A DNA stretch of 64,000 bases from SYLG01 sp965226945. Lineage in GTDB: Bacteria; Planctomycetota; Planctomycetia; Gemmatales; Gemmataceae. The stretch is from the NCBI GenBank assembly GCA_965226945.1, contig OZ245717.1, positions 2,170,001 to 2,234,000 on the forward strand. The letters run 5' to 3'. Below, piece after piece: positions 44,060 through 55,784 of the stretch. The notes beneath the pieces were generated by a model. That model worked only from the letters and a program-made list of their open reading frames with translations, had not been told where the DNA came from and searched no databases. The position numbers and the translations under genes are program-made. Position 1 is the stretch's first letter. Each line of letters starts with the position of its first letter.

Positions 44060-44515
44060 TTTTTTTAACGCAAAGGCGCAAAGAGACAAAGGGCGCAAAG
44101 AAAACATTTGAGATCGCCTGTGCGTGTTGTTTTCAGATTTTTGAGCGGCAAATTTCGGATTTCACGCGGAGACGCGGGGGCGCCGAGAAAACAAGCCAAC
44201 GCCATGGAGCGCAAATAACGCGGTGGCTTTGCACCAACCGCAAATCGGTGTTTCAGATCGCCAGTGGCCGTAAGTCCTGGCAACTTGGCGTCAAGGCGAG
44301 TGCGCTTTCTCCGAGACGCGGAGAAGACAAGAAGCGAGGCGAAAACGCGTCCGGGCTGTTCGCGCACCCGTTCGACCAAAATCTCCTGGCGCCCTGACTT
44401 GCTCCATGCTTCCATGCAGAATCGCTGCTGCACGAGGCAAACCCCGTCACCAAATCGGATCCCCCATTCTCTCTTCTTTGCGCCCTTTGTCACTTGGCGC
44501 CTTTGCGTTAAGAAT
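44060..44515. repeat. repeat island 1 (CGCAAAG and CGCGGAG families)
   Basis: Family A (core CAACGCAAAGGCGCAAAG) is in forward orientation at 44060-44102 and in reverse at 44473-44515. Family B (core TCACGCGGAGACGCGGAG) is forward at 44162-44190, with a degenerate copy at 44306-44326. The ends therefore form inverted repeats about 370 bases apart. Open frames in it translate into repeat artefacts such as LRLCVKN and are not taken as genes. The left copy begins 22 bases after the propeller stop codon. Confidence 0.8.
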
Positions 44516-44734
44516 AACCGCCCACTCAAACGGCACCGCCACCCCTAGACCGCGATTGGGCAAGAGCCATCATCGCGCCTGGGGGTTGTTGACCTTGGCG
44601 AATTCAAAGCAAATTTCAAAGCGAATCAAGGATAATAACAGACTTCAGGGAGCTTTGGTTTTGTATATTGACTATTCCCCCTCTCTTTCTTGAGTTGAGG
44701 CGAACGGTCCAGCAGGTCTCGTTGAGTCGTTGAC

Positions 44735-47305
<2,571 letters not shown>

Positions 47306-47393
47306 GCAGAAAGCGCGCGGCGGGCAAGGAACCGGGCACCCCACCCACCATTGCCCAAGCAGGTTCGGTCGATGTCGACCGCGCTATTTCCTC

Positions 47394-48590
47394 TCATCTA
47401 CGCGGCATCGCGGCGGCTTTCTTCTTGAACTCCTTCAAACTGGCTTCGTTCTGCTTGTTCCAGCTCTCCATGTTTCGCAATGTATCTTCGTTCAACGAAG
47501 ACGACACAGACCTCGCAGTCTGGTACGCCTTCAGCGAGGACTCCGCGAACACCACGGCTTTGTCGTAATCTCGCTTCGCTGCGTACACGTGGGCGAGTTG
47601 GGCGTCGGCCTGGAGGAGCCATTCGAACTGGAATTGCTCGCCGAGATCTTTCTCCTGTCTCACCAAGTCTCTCGTAGATTTGATGATCTCGATCGCCAGA
47701 TCGCAGCAGCGCTCATCGGGCGGGCCGCCACCCAGTGGGCCGGAAAGGTTCGAGGCAATGTCCAACAGGATCTGACTCGTTGGCCGGTCTTCATTGGCTC
47801 GTGCGGCGGCCGCCGCCGTCAATTCGATCCCGTATTCGACCGCCTGGTCCGCCAACTTGGGGTCGGCGACAAGGGCCTGCAACTTCATTCGCCCGTACCA
47901 AATTCGTTCGCCCGGCGCTTTCTTAATCGCTTCGTCTACCAGGGTCACCGCCTGCGCTGCGTTCTTTTCCAAGATCAGTTTCTCGACCTGAATCGCGAGC
48001 TGGTTACCGCGGTCGAGCCGCTCGTTCTCTTTGCGGAAGGCTTCCTTGCGGGCGTGCCGGAGCCGGAGTGCAATCACGGCGGCCTGGGGATTGTACTTGC
48101 CTTCCAAGATTCGTTGCAGCGGTTCGTCCATCTCGGCAGGGTTGCCGATCCAGGCGACCTTGCCCGCCCTGTCCACGATGAACGCGGCTGGGATGCCGTC
48201 AAGACCGGCCGCTTTCATCCAAGTGGTCCACATCCGCCCACGTTCATCCCAGCCGACCCGGAAGCCCATTTCCTTGTCATGCTTGGCGACAAATTCTCGG
48301 ACTTCTTCTTCCTTCTCATCGCACAAGCAGGCAAAAACGACATCCTTGTGCAGCCGCTGAAGTTCGCTCAGGTGCGGCATGCCCTTGATGCAGGGCGCGC
48401 AAGCCGTCCCCCAGAACTCGACGACGTAGACCTTGCCCTTTTCGATCCCGGAGACCGGCTCGCCTTTCACCCAGGTGTTGATTTTGAGTTCAGGGGCGGG
48501 GCTTCCAATGGTGAGCAACTCCGCCGCGCCCACTTCCGCGGGTTTTAGGACCACGAGAAGAATGGCAAAGAAAAAGGTGATGCGCGCCAT
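47394..48590 (-). CDS. exported TlpA-like thioredoxin with C-terminal helical repeat region
   Basis: A 398-residue protein with a signal sequence (FFFAILLVVLKPAEVGA). Residues 28-160 form a TlpA/AhpC-TSA thioredoxin fold: IGSPAPELKINTW, VVEFWGTACAPC with the CxxC pair, and GLDGIPAAFIVDRAGKVAWIG including the cis-proline. It should reduce or exchange disulfides in the periplasm. The remaining ~230 residues are helical, TPR-like (AVTLVDEAIKKAPGERIWY, AQLAHVYAAKRDYDKAVVFA), a combination frequent in planctomycetes. GGGAG precedes the ATG. It is convergent with the kinase gene; no partner gene is close on its strand. Confidence 0.87.
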   Translation of the reverse strand: MARITFFFAILLVVLKPAEVGAAELLTIGSPAPELKINTWVKGEPVSGIEKGKVYVVEFWGTACAPCIKGMPHLSELQRLHKDVVFACLCDEKEEEVREFVAKHDKEMGFRVGWDERGRMWTTWMKAAGLDGIPAAFIVDRAGKVAWIGNPAEMDEPLQRILEGKYNPQAAVIALRLRHARKEAFRKENERLDRGNQLAIQVEKLILEKNAAQAVTLVDEAIKKAPGERIWYGRMKLQALVADPKLADQAVEYGIELTAAAAARANEDRPTSQILLDIASNLSGPLGGGPPDERCCDLAIEIIKSTRDLVRQEKDLGEQFQFEWLLQADAQLAHVYAAKRDYDKAVVFAESSLKAYQTARSVSSSLNEDTLRNMESWNKQNEASLKEFKKKAAAMPRR

Positions 48591-49249
48591 CGTGCTCCCT
48601 CAATGTGGGTGTCTGCCGAAAGTCAGGCGAGCAGGAATGAAGCGGCAAAGGAACCGCGCGTTTGCATGACTTCGACCACCGAATCCTGTTGATGCTAATC
48701 CCGTTCGCCAATGCAAGCAAGGCAAGCAGCGTCCATTCAGATCGACGAGAGCAGAGATTTACCGTGCTGAAGATTGGAGAGGAGGTACTGCATGAGATGA
48801 TGGCATTTTTTCAACGCAAAGGCGCAGAGGCGCAAAGAAGGCCTTTCAGAGAGCCGACTGCTTGATCGGGGAGGACGCTCGCTTGGTAAGCGATCACGCC
48901 CTGACCCTCATTTGTGCTGGAGGTCTCCCGCCTCCACGCAAAGATTCTCCGCTTGCTCTTTTTCTCCGCGACTCCGCGTCTCCGCGTGAGATCAAAACAG
49001 CCCTGAAATTATCTGGACCGGTCCCCAAAGTCTGAACCTCTCCCCCAAACCCTCTTTGCGTCTTATGGCTTCCCTTTGCGCCATTGCGTCAAAAAAAGGA
49101 AGCGATCCCTCGCGTCATCTCCCACCCAACGGCCTTCACGTTCGAAAATCATCGCGCATCAAGGAAAATTGCCCAGATTCCTGTCGCAAAATCCTCCGCC
49201 ATCGGCACTGGTAGGTTGAGAGCTTGGAGTTTTGGTCAGGGAGCCATTC
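48591..49249. other. intergenic region carrying repeat island 2
   Basis: This 659-base stretch separates the divergent thioredoxin-like and sigma factor genes. Apart from the repeat copies (listed at 48805-49097) no gene is seen. The last 150 bases should hold the promoter of the sigma/anti-sigma pair; AGGGAG lies 6 bases before ATG 49250. Confidence 0.5.
48805..49097. repeat. repeat island 2 (CGCAAAG and CGCGGAG families)
   Basis: Family A is forward at 48805-48840 and reverse (two half copies) at 49051-49097; family B is reverse at 48961-48992. The island is again bounded by A copies pointing toward each other, about 210 bases apart. Confidence 0.8.
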
Positions 49250-49780
49250 ATGGGGCCATCGGATGCCGAGTTGGCGCGGGGCGCCACAAGGGGCGATCTG
49301 GCGAGCTTTGAACAGCTCGTTACGCGCTACGAGCGCTCGGTGCGTAGCATCGCGCGAGCGTTCTTTGCCGATTCTCATAATTGCGACGATGTGACACAGG
49401 AGGCGTTTGTCGCGGCGTTTCGGGGATTGAGGGCGCTGCGCGAACCGGAGCGATTTGGTCCCTGGCTCATGCAGATCGCCCGGCGCACCGCCACCCGGGT
49501 GAAAGAAAAGGAGTCGCGCCGGCGCCTGCCTGGCCTGCTAGAGGAACCGGCAGGCCGGGAGCCGGAAACGCGATCTCAAGACCTGCTCATGCTTATCGAA
49601 CGGCTTCCGGAACAGGAGCGCCTCGTCATCGCCATGCGCTATTTCGACGGCCATAGCAGTCAGGAGATCGCCGATGCGACCGGGATTTCGATAGGCACCG
49701 TCACCAAGCAACTCTCTCGAGCCTACGAACGCCTGCGTCGGTGGCTTGCACCTTCGAAGGAGAATGTCCACCATGAATGA
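49250..49780 (+). CDS. ECF sigma factor
   Basis: A 176-residue sigma factor. Region 2 reads DLASFEQLVTRYERSVRSIARAF with CDDVTQEAFVAAFRG (core binding and -10 recognition); region 4 reads LPEQERLVIAMRYFDGHSSQEIADATGISIGTVTKQLSRAYERLR, a helix-turn-helix for the -35 element. AGGGAG 6 bases before ATG 49250 sets the start; a TTG 18 bases earlier is less likely. Its last 8 bases overlap the next gene, which encodes a membrane protein that is the evident anti-sigma factor. Confidence 0.93.
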   Translation: MGPSDAELARGATRGDLASFEQLVTRYERSVRSIARAFFADSHNCDDVTQEAFVAAFRGLRALREPERFGPWLMQIARRTATRVKEKESRRRLPGLLEEPAGREPETRSQDLLMLIERLPEQERLVIAMRYFDGHSSQEIADATGISIGTVTKQLSRAYERLRRWLAPSKENVHHE

Positions 49781-51239
49781 ACCCGATTCTCTCGAACAAA
49801 GTCTCATGGCCCTGGGGGCCGATCTGCGCACACCCCCAAGCATTGCTTCGGCTGTGCTTAAGAGGATTGCGCTTGAAGGGACGGATGCGCCAATCGCTGA
49901 TGCCGAAAGCCCGCTCGAAGAGGGGGAAAATTCCGCGCTGACTTTCCGGCAGGAGCCGCCTCAAGCACGGCGAACTTTCTCGGCCGACCGTGTCCCCCAT
50001 CGGCGCCGCGTTTTTTTCTGGTCGTCTTCCACGGCGGCAGCAATCCTACTCGTTTGCGGTATCTTGTTCTTCTTTTTGCACTCGGCCAACGTCGCCTTCG
50101 CTCAAGTGCTCAAGCGCGTGGCGGAAGTGAAAACGGCCACCTTCACCTACAAACGCTCGATTCAGGTCCGCATGGCCGATGGGGGCTCACAGACGAAGGA
50201 ACTGAGCCGCCGTGTTCTGGTTCGCGGCGACGGCCGCATCCGCACCGAGGATTCCACTGGGATGACGACGATCCTGGCTCCCGACGCCTTCATCAAACTG
50301 GAGCTGGATCCCGCCAGACGCAAGGTCACGCGGCATTACCTTTATGAAATTGAAGACAAACAGGATCTTCTGGCGACCTTGCGTTCGCTGCATCGATCGG
50401 CCGAGGCCGTTGAATTGGCGCCCAGGCAAATCCAGGGAATTGCCTGTCCGGGATTTCGTATCGAAGAGCGCCTGTCGACGCTTTTGGTCTGGGTCGAACC
50501 CAAAACCAAACTGCCGATGTATGCCGAGCGCTCGTTCTCTTCCAAGCTCACGGGAAACGACCGCGATCTGATTGGCGTGGTCGACACCTTTTCCGAGATG
50601 AAATTTGACGAGATCCTGGCCGAAGAACTCTTTGCCTTGACGCCGCCTGCGGGCTGGGATCTGACAACCGTGGGCACGCCGCCAGCGGATCGGAAACCGC
50701 TCTTGGCGGAACCGCTCGTACTGACGCCCAACGCGGGCGCAGGTCCGCTCAAGTTTGGCATGGCGCGCGCGGAGATCATTCGACTGCTTGGCACGCCAGA
50801 CAAAGAGGAAACCCAGATCCCTCATGTCCCTGTGAGTAAGGACACGACCGAGATCGATGGCCAGGTTCGTCCTCCCGGCGCCACTCTGGTGGTTTTGACC
50901 AAGCTGCACATACTACGCTACAACGGTCTCGGTTTGTGGCTGACGGTTGAAGCCACCGAGGGTTTGCGCGGCATCCAGTGCGTGAGCCAGGCGCGCGTGG
51001 GGCCAGAAGGTCGCACCTTTCAGGGGTTGACGGACAAGAAGATTCGCATCGGCGCGACCGCCCCAGAGGTGATTAAGACCTATGGCGAACCGAGTGAAAA
51101 ACGGGCTGGAAATGTATGGCGGTACGGCGGGCTTCACCTCGATTTCATTCTCTCCGAAGAACAGAAAGTTCAAGAGATTCACCTAAGCGATGCCTTCGAA
51201 CACCGCCTGCAATTCGAATGGCGACTGCCCAGGGAGTGA
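49773..51239 (+). CDS. transmembrane anti-sigma factor with RseB/LolA-like external domain
   Basis: A 488-residue single-pass protein. The cytoplasmic N-terminal ~80 residues would hold the sigma factor; a membrane helix is at about 82-104 (STAAAILLVCGILFFFL). Outside is a domain starting VAFAQVLKRVAEVKTATFTYK with the layout of RseB/LolA-like folds that bind lipid or unfolded protein, followed by a second region with two repeated GxAxxEVIxxxGxP-like motifs (LKFGMARAEIIRLLGTPDKE and IRIGATAPEVIKTYGEPSE). Fusing sensor and anti-sigma in one chain replaces the RseA/RseB pair. The overlap with the sigma gene (AAGGAG before ATG 49773) supports joint translation. The bound ligand is unknown. Confidence 0.83.
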   Translation: MNEPDSLEQSLMALGADLRTPPSIASAVLKRIALEGTDAPIADAESPLEEGENSALTFRQEPPQARRTFSADRVPHRRRVFFWSSSTAAAILLVCGILFFFLHSANVAFAQVLKRVAEVKTATFTYKRSIQVRMADGGSQTKELSRRVLVRGDGRIRTEDSTGMTTILAPDAFIKLELDPARRKVTRHYLYEIEDKQDLLATLRSLHRSAEAVELAPRQIQGIACPGFRIEERLSTLLVWVEPKTKLPMYAERSFSSKLTGNDRDLIGVVDTFSEMKFDEILAEELFALTPPAGWDLTTVGTPPADRKPLLAEPLVLTPNAGAGPLKFGMARAEIIRLLGTPDKEETQIPHVPVSKDTTEIDGQVRPPGATLVVLTKLHILRYNGLGLWLTVEATEGLRGIQCVSQARVGPEGRTFQGLTDKKIRIGATAPEVIKTYGEPSEKRAGNVWRYGGLHLDFILSEEQKVQEIHLSDAFEHRLQFEWRLPRE

Positions 51240-51286
51240 TTTGAACGCGGCTGTCCGCGCGGGGAGGCGCTGCGTGGCATGGTGGC

Positions 51287-52183
51287 TTTTTTCAACGCAA
51301 AGACGCAATGGCGCAAAGGGCGCAAAGAGAAACGATGGAGGTGCGGCACTGACAGAGCGGCTGGCGCCGATCAGTTTGAGAGAAAGGAAAGAAAAAAGAA
51401 CAGCACAGAACGGAGACAGGACCAGAAGAGCCTTTTTTCAATTGCTTTTGCGCCTAAATTTTTGGCAAATTTGTGCCAGATGACTTTTATCACATGGCGT
51501 CGTGGAGGCCTTTTTCTCTTGCATTGAAGGAATGCTTTTTCACCTGTGCAATGATCCCCTTATCGAGAAAGCTCATTGCGAATGAGGCACAAAACCAAAC
51601 TCCTCACCGATCGCCTTTTCATCCCACACCAGCCCTGGGCTTTCTGCCTAGAACTTCTCGACCTCCTCTTTTTTCCGTCACTCCGCGTGAGATCGGAGCG
51701 CCGCTGAAACCATCAGCACCGGCCCCCATGCTCAGGCCCCCTCCCCAAATCCCCATTGCGCCCTTTAGCCCTTGGCGCCTTTGCGTTAAAAATCGTCCCC
51801 CATGCACGCCGCGCCGCCATCCGCCGTCAGCAACTTCCCAAATGACTCTTCTTTGCGCCCTTTGTCCCTTGGCGCCTTTGCGTTGAAAATAACCGACCAC
51901 CCACGCCGCTCCGATCACCCCCAACCCGCAACTCTCAAAAGCTCACCTTTGCGGCCTTTCTCTTCCTTTGCGCCTTGGCGTTAAAAATCGTACCCCATGT
52001 ACGCCGCGCCGCCATCTGCCGTCAGCAACTACCCAAATGACTCCTCTTTGCGCCCTTTGTCCCTTGGCGCCTTTGCGTTAAAAATAACCGACCACCCACG
52101 CCACTCCTATCACCTCCAATCCGCAACTCTCCAAAACACTTCTTTGCGGCCTTTCTCTTCCTTTGCGCCTTGGCGTTAAAAAG
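51287..52183. repeat. repeat island 3 (CGCAAAG and CGCGGAG families)
   Basis: Family A is forward at 51287-51330 and reverse at 51754-51795, 51848-51890, 51947-51989, 52043-52086 and 52141-52183. A fragment of family B is reverse at 51671-51692. The island begins 47 bases after the anti-sigma stop codon. Confidence 0.82.
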
Positions 52184-52186
52184 ACC
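51797..52186. repeat. 195-bp tandem duplication inside repeat island 3
   Basis: Bases 51797-51991 and 51992-52186 are direct copies with a period of 195 bases, about 90 percent alike by eye, with no insertions in the compared 183-base core. Each copy contains two reverse family-A elements, so the duplication also multiplied the short repeat. Confidence 0.85.
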
Positions 52187-52272
52187 TCGCACCCGCCCCA
52201 AGCCTCTCACAACCGACTCGGGGTGCCGCCTCCCTGAGAATTCCGGTATTCTTCGACGGATGTTTCGGCGAC

Positions 52273-53040
52273 TCAATTTGCAAATATCATTTTTTTGTAG
52301 TCCCAGATCACTGGAACCGCTTTCCCCTTGAGCTCGATCCACTTCTCGATTTGCTGCCTTGTCAACATCCCCTCGATGACTCGATCCATCACTTTTCCCG
52401 TCAATACCATGTAATCCAACATGCTATCGATTCTCTCCATTCTCATTTTATTGGTTTCGTCCGGGAACTTTTCTCCCATGAGATTTCGTTTGATGCCCGG
52501 CATCAGGCTATTGACGGCGCTCAAATGCGCTTTTTTCAAATCCGCGGTGCGGTGCCGTTGTCCAGGCAATAGATTTGCCTGTTCTAGCTCGGTGTTTTTA
52601 TCTGCAAGTCCCGCCAGACCATGAAACTGATAAATGAGCTGCTTGACGCGCGCCTTCTGATCCGCCGACAAAAAATCATTGATCGTTTTTTCTTTAAAAC
52701 GACACATAATCTCTTTTCTTTTTTGCTTGATCTCGCTTAGCAATCGACTCCGCTCCTCATCGCTGCTTGCCAGCCTGCTTTTTTCCGTAAACTCCGCAGT
52801 CAATTTTTGAAGACTCTGCGTTTCTTCCGCGCCCGGAGAGAATAATGTAAGTTTCTTCCTGACATCCTGGGTGAGTTTCAAGTCATCCTGAATGGATTCA
52901 TTTTCCATTAAAATCATAAAAGCGGTGCCATATCTCGTGGCATCTGGATTCAAGTAAAATCTTGCACTCTTCTCGTTGGCATTCGAACTGGCGGCAAAAA
53001 AAAACGCCGCAGCAAGGACCAAGGCCAAGTATTTCCTCAT
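52273..53040 (-). CDS. small secreted helical protein, unknown function
   Basis: A 255-residue protein with a signal peptide (KYLALVLAAAFFFAASSNA). The mature part is strongly helical and charged: SIQDDLKLTQDVRKKLTLF, SDEERSRLLSEIKQKRKEIM, FLSADQKARVKQLIYQF and MLTRQQIEKWIEL. The repeated L(T/S)xxQ pieces resemble the LTxxQ motifs of Spy/CpxP-type periplasmic proteins, a tentative link. AGGAGG 6 bases before ATG supports the start. Its DNA is markedly richer in A and T than the neighbours, and it is flanked by repeat islands on both sides, which may hint at a separate origin. Confidence 0.7.
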   Translation of the reverse strand: MRKYLALVLAAAFFFAASSNANEKSARFYLNPDATRYGTAFMILMENESIQDDLKLTQDVRKKLTLFSPGAEETQSLQKLTAEFTEKSRLASSDEERSRLLSEIKQKRKEIMCRFKEKTINDFLSADQKARVKQLIYQFHGLAGLADKNTELEQANLLPGQRHRTADLKKAHLSAVNSLMPGIKRNLMGEKFPDETNKMRMERIDSMLDYMVLTGKVMDRVIEGMLTRQQIEKWIELKGKAVPVIWDYKKMIFAN

Positions 53041-53371
53041 CCTTCACCTCCTGATGGGCTGGCGACTCGCAGACATAAGCGAAACGACTGCTGCAATGTA
53101 TCTATATAGAGAGGCTGCGGGCGCAGTGTTTCAGCAATTGGCAGACGAACCGAATGCACTCCTCAATTCCATTCGATTCACCTGGCATTCCGAACACCCC
53201 ACCATCCGAGTCTCGCTCAGATTGCCGTTTGCGTCCTGTCTTTCCCCTTTGCGCCTTTGGGTTAGCAAAAGAGCTCTCCCCTTCACCGCATCTGCCTCAT
53301 AGACCTCCTTTGCGTCTTTGGGTCCTCTGCGCCTTTGCGTTGAAAAAAACCTCTCCCAAGCGGAACCACCC
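53041..53371. other. intergenic region with repeat copies
   Basis: This 331-base stretch separates divergent genes. Two reverse family-A repeats lie in its right half (listed below). The left part, AT-rich near 53090-53110, should contain the promoter of the secreted helical protein. No gene is seen. Confidence 0.5.
53227..53350. repeat. repeat island 4 (two reverse CGCAAAG copies)
   Basis: Degenerate family-A copies in reverse orientation at 53227-53270 and 53305-53350, the second ending about 20 bases before the start of the leucine-rich-repeat-like gene. No forward copy is present on the left. Confidence 0.7.
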
Positions 53372-54394
53372 ATGCTTCATCATTTCGGAGACATGCTCGA
53401 TCGCGAGGGCGACTACTGGACCGTCGTGCCGAATCGCGAGCGCCATGCCTACCGGATCGGCGATCTGCCGGAGGGCAGCGAAGAGATCACGATTCTTACC
53501 GTGGGGAAAGCGGATGAGCACTGGGCGCGATTGTTCACCTTTCCCAATTTGATCGAATTGACCTTGCATGAACCAACCGCCGAACAACTGGAGGCGATTG
53601 GCCGACTTCATGGCATCAAGCGCTTGAGGATCACGCACGCGCGGCCGAAGTCAATTGATTTTCTGGGGACAATGTTGGGTGTCGAAGAGCTGGTGCTCGA
53701 ATATGTCTCGGGCTTCAGCGATTTGTCACCACTACGAATCCTGCCGCGATTGCGCGCGCTGCACATGGAGAATCTGCGCCGGGTCTCGCAATTTGGCGGT
53801 TTGTCGGGAATCGGCACCCTGCGTCACCTGAGCATCTATGGCACGCTTGACTGGAAGCAACCGATTGACGATTTTGAGTTTCTGCGCGGCCTACCGAATC
53901 TCGAAGTGCTCGCCATGTGGCAAATGATCTGCAAGAAGACTTACCCGGCACTGCTTCCGGCGATCGGTCTCAAGAATTTGAAAAAGCTCAAGGTCCATGG
54001 CAGCTACCTCGACACCGAGGAATATGCTCTCGTCGAAGAATGCTTTTCCGGAAGAGAGATGCAGGTAGAAGGAGCCAACTGGGGTCCCTATAAGAAAGTC
54101 GCCGCGACGCAGATCCCGTTGCCATCCAACGACATTCGCACCCACCTCAGTGTTGATGTCATTAGGGCGCAGTATCCCGAAGTGACGATCTGCTTCGACG
54201 GCAGGCGCCTGATCGACGATCCCGATAGCTACTGGTTCGAGTTCACCGGCAAGGGAGCGGGACGAATCAAATGTGGCACGGCGAAAGCAAACGGGAAGTG
54301 TGTGGAAGCCGAGAAACGCTACGAAGCGATGAAGCAAGCGGCGCGTTTGCTGATTGATGAAGAGATCAAGAAACTCGCCTCCGCCCCGATTTGA
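53372..54394 (+). CDS. leucine-rich-repeat-like protein
   Basis: A 340-residue protein without signal or membrane segment. From residue 40 to 230 leucine-rich units recur: FPNLIELTLHEPTAEQLEAI, GIKRLRITHARPKSIDFL, GVEELVLEYVSGFSDLSPL, LPRLRALHMENLRRVSQF, LPNLEVLAMWQM and LKNLKKLKVHGSYL. These form a curved binding surface for other proteins. The last ~80 residues are a different mixed fold (YPEVTICFDGRRLIDDPDSYWFEF). The frame runs upstream into repeat sequence, so the ATG at 53372 (alternative 53393) is preferred though its ribosome site is weak. Role unknown. Confidence 0.7.
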   Translation: MLHHFGDMLDREGDYWTVVPNRERHAYRIGDLPEGSEEITILTVGKADEHWARLFTFPNLIELTLHEPTAEQLEAIGRLHGIKRLRITHARPKSIDFLGTMLGVEELVLEYVSGFSDLSPLRILPRLRALHMENLRRVSQFGGLSGIGTLRHLSIYGTLDWKQPIDDFEFLRGLPNLEVLAMWQMICKKTYPALLPAIGLKNLKKLKVHGSYLDTEEYALVEECFSGREMQVEGANWGPYKKVAATQIPLPSNDIRTHLSVDVIRAQYPEVTICFDGRRLIDDPDSYWFEFTGKGAGRIKCGTAKANGKCVEAEKRYEAMKQAARLLIDEEIKKLASAPI

Positions 54395-54563
54395 CAGAAA
54401 GGTTGTTTGATTGATTCGTTGCCCTATGGATCAGGATCGTTTCCCGAGGTGGTTACCGGCGAACGAAAAACGCAGGCTCATTGACATTGACGATCTACAA
54501 TCAACCCTCTCGCAAACAGTTGCGGGCGCCGACCTGGACTTTCACCATGCGGGAGAAACATTG

Positions 54564-55730
54564 ATGCAAGATTCCAAAGCTCCACCCCTTCAGGGGATCA
54601 CCATCCTCGACCTGTCCCGCGTGTTGGCCGGTCCTTACTGCACGCTGATTTTGTCGCAGTTGGGAGCGCGCATCATCAAGGTGGAAATTCCCGGCACGGG
54701 AGACGATTCGCGGGCATTTGGCCCATTCGCCAATGGCAAATCGCTCTATTTCGCCTCAATCAATCACGATAAGCAGAGCATTGCCCTCAACTTGAAGGAT
54801 CCGGCCGACCGCAAGATCTTCGAAGAATTGGCCGGCACGGCCGATGTGCTCGTTGAAAATTACCGCCCAGGCACCATGGAGAAACTCGGCTATGGCTGGA
54901 AGGTGCTCCACGAGAAATACCCCAACTTGATCTATGGCGCCGCTTCGGGCTTTGGCGATACCGGCCCCTATTCGCGCCGGGCCGCTTACGACATGGTCGT
55001 CCAGGGCATGGGGGGCATCATGAGCATGACCGGCCAACCCGGTTCGCCGCCGACGCGCGTGGGTGTGTCGATCGGCGATCTGGCTGCCGGGCTTTATCTC
55101 ACGATCGGCATCGTGGCGGCGATTCACAAGCGCGCTCAAGGAGGCGGCGCGGTTAAAGTCGATGTCGCCATGCTCGATTGCCAGCTGGCCATGCTTGAAG
55201 ACGCCCTACCCAATTACCTTTGCCTGGGAGAGATCGCTCATCCGCAAGGGTCGCGCCATCCGGAGATTGCTCCCTTCCAGGTGTTCAGTACGCACGACAG
55301 CAACATGGTCATCGCAGCCGGCAATGATCACCTCTTTGAATTACTAGCGAACGCGCTCGATCGGCCCGATCTTTTGGAGAACCCCAATTACAAAACCAAT
55401 GCCTTGCGCCGCGCTCATATCGACCTGCTTCAGGCCGATATGGAACGTACGCTACGCAAGCACACGACGAAGGAATGGCTGGATATTCTCAATAAGGCGG
55501 GGGTGCCCTGCGGTCCAGTGAACTCGATCGCCGAGGTGGTCAAGGATCCCCAGGTGGCGGCCCGCAATATGATCGTTTCCATACCCGACCCGGTGATCGG
55601 CAATTTGCAAGTCGTTGGCAACCCGATCAAGATTTCCGGGGTGCCGGAGCAAACCAGCCACACGCCGCCGCCGGAGGTCGATGGCGACCGCGCCGCGATT
55701 CTTGAATGGTTGAAGCAGTCCAAATCATGA
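54564..55730 (+). CDS. class III CoA-transferase (CaiB/BaiF family)
   Basis: A 388-residue cytoplasmic enzyme. Family marks: ITILDLSRVLAGPYCTLILSQLGARIIKVE at the start, NLKDPADRKIFEELAGTADVLVENYRPGTMEKLG, AAYDMVVQGMGGIMSMTG with the catalytic Asp that forms the acyl-anhydride, and PCGPVNSIAEVVKDPQVAARNM. It moves CoA between carboxylic acids; the substrate pair cannot be read from sequence. GGGAG 8 bases before ATG 54564 decides the start; the longer frame from 54411 has no homology at its front. The gene is 54 bases upstream of a methylmalonyl-CoA decarboxylase gene, so it may supply or use succinyl-, methylmalonyl- or propionyl-CoA. Confidence 0.9.
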   Translation: MQDSKAPPLQGITILDLSRVLAGPYCTLILSQLGARIIKVEIPGTGDDSRAFGPFANGKSLYFASINHDKQSIALNLKDPADRKIFEELAGTADVLVENYRPGTMEKLGYGWKVLHEKYPNLIYGAASGFGDTGPYSRRAAYDMVVQGMGGIMSMTGQPGSPPTRVGVSIGDLAAGLYLTIGIVAAIHKRAQGGGAVKVDVAMLDCQLAMLEDALPNYLCLGEIAHPQGSRHPEIAPFQVFSTHDSNMVIAAGNDHLFELLANALDRPDLLENPNYKTNALRRAHIDLLQADMERTLRKHTTKEWLDILNKAGVPCGPVNSIAEVVKDPQVAARNMIVSIPDPVIGNLQVVGNPIKISGVPEQTSHTPPPEVDGDRAAILEWLKQSKS

Positions 55731-55784
55731 CAAAACGGCTCTGTTTTGTCCGTACCGCTCTCTCAACTTACCCCGAAGGTTCCC

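Larger units (their letters stand above)
51240..52272. other. 1.0-kb gene-free region carrying repeat island 3
   Basis: No supported gene lies here. Frames that appear open, including two nearly identical 60-codon frames at 51802-51984 and 51997-52179, consist of repeat sequence. The repeat content is listed separately. Confidence 0.6.

Noticed and set aside
44060..44515. CRISPR array
   Set aside because: Repeats are short, degenerate, in both orientations and without regular unique spacers; no cas gene is near.
44065..44693. Small frames reading LRLCVKN or TQRRK-type proteins
   Set aside because: Pure translations of dispersed repeats; such products are frequent false annotations in repeat-rich genomes.
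51802..52179. Two 60-codon frames with similar protein sequence
   Set aside because: Their likeness comes from the 195-bp tandem DNA duplication and the CGCAAAG repeats, not from selection on protein.
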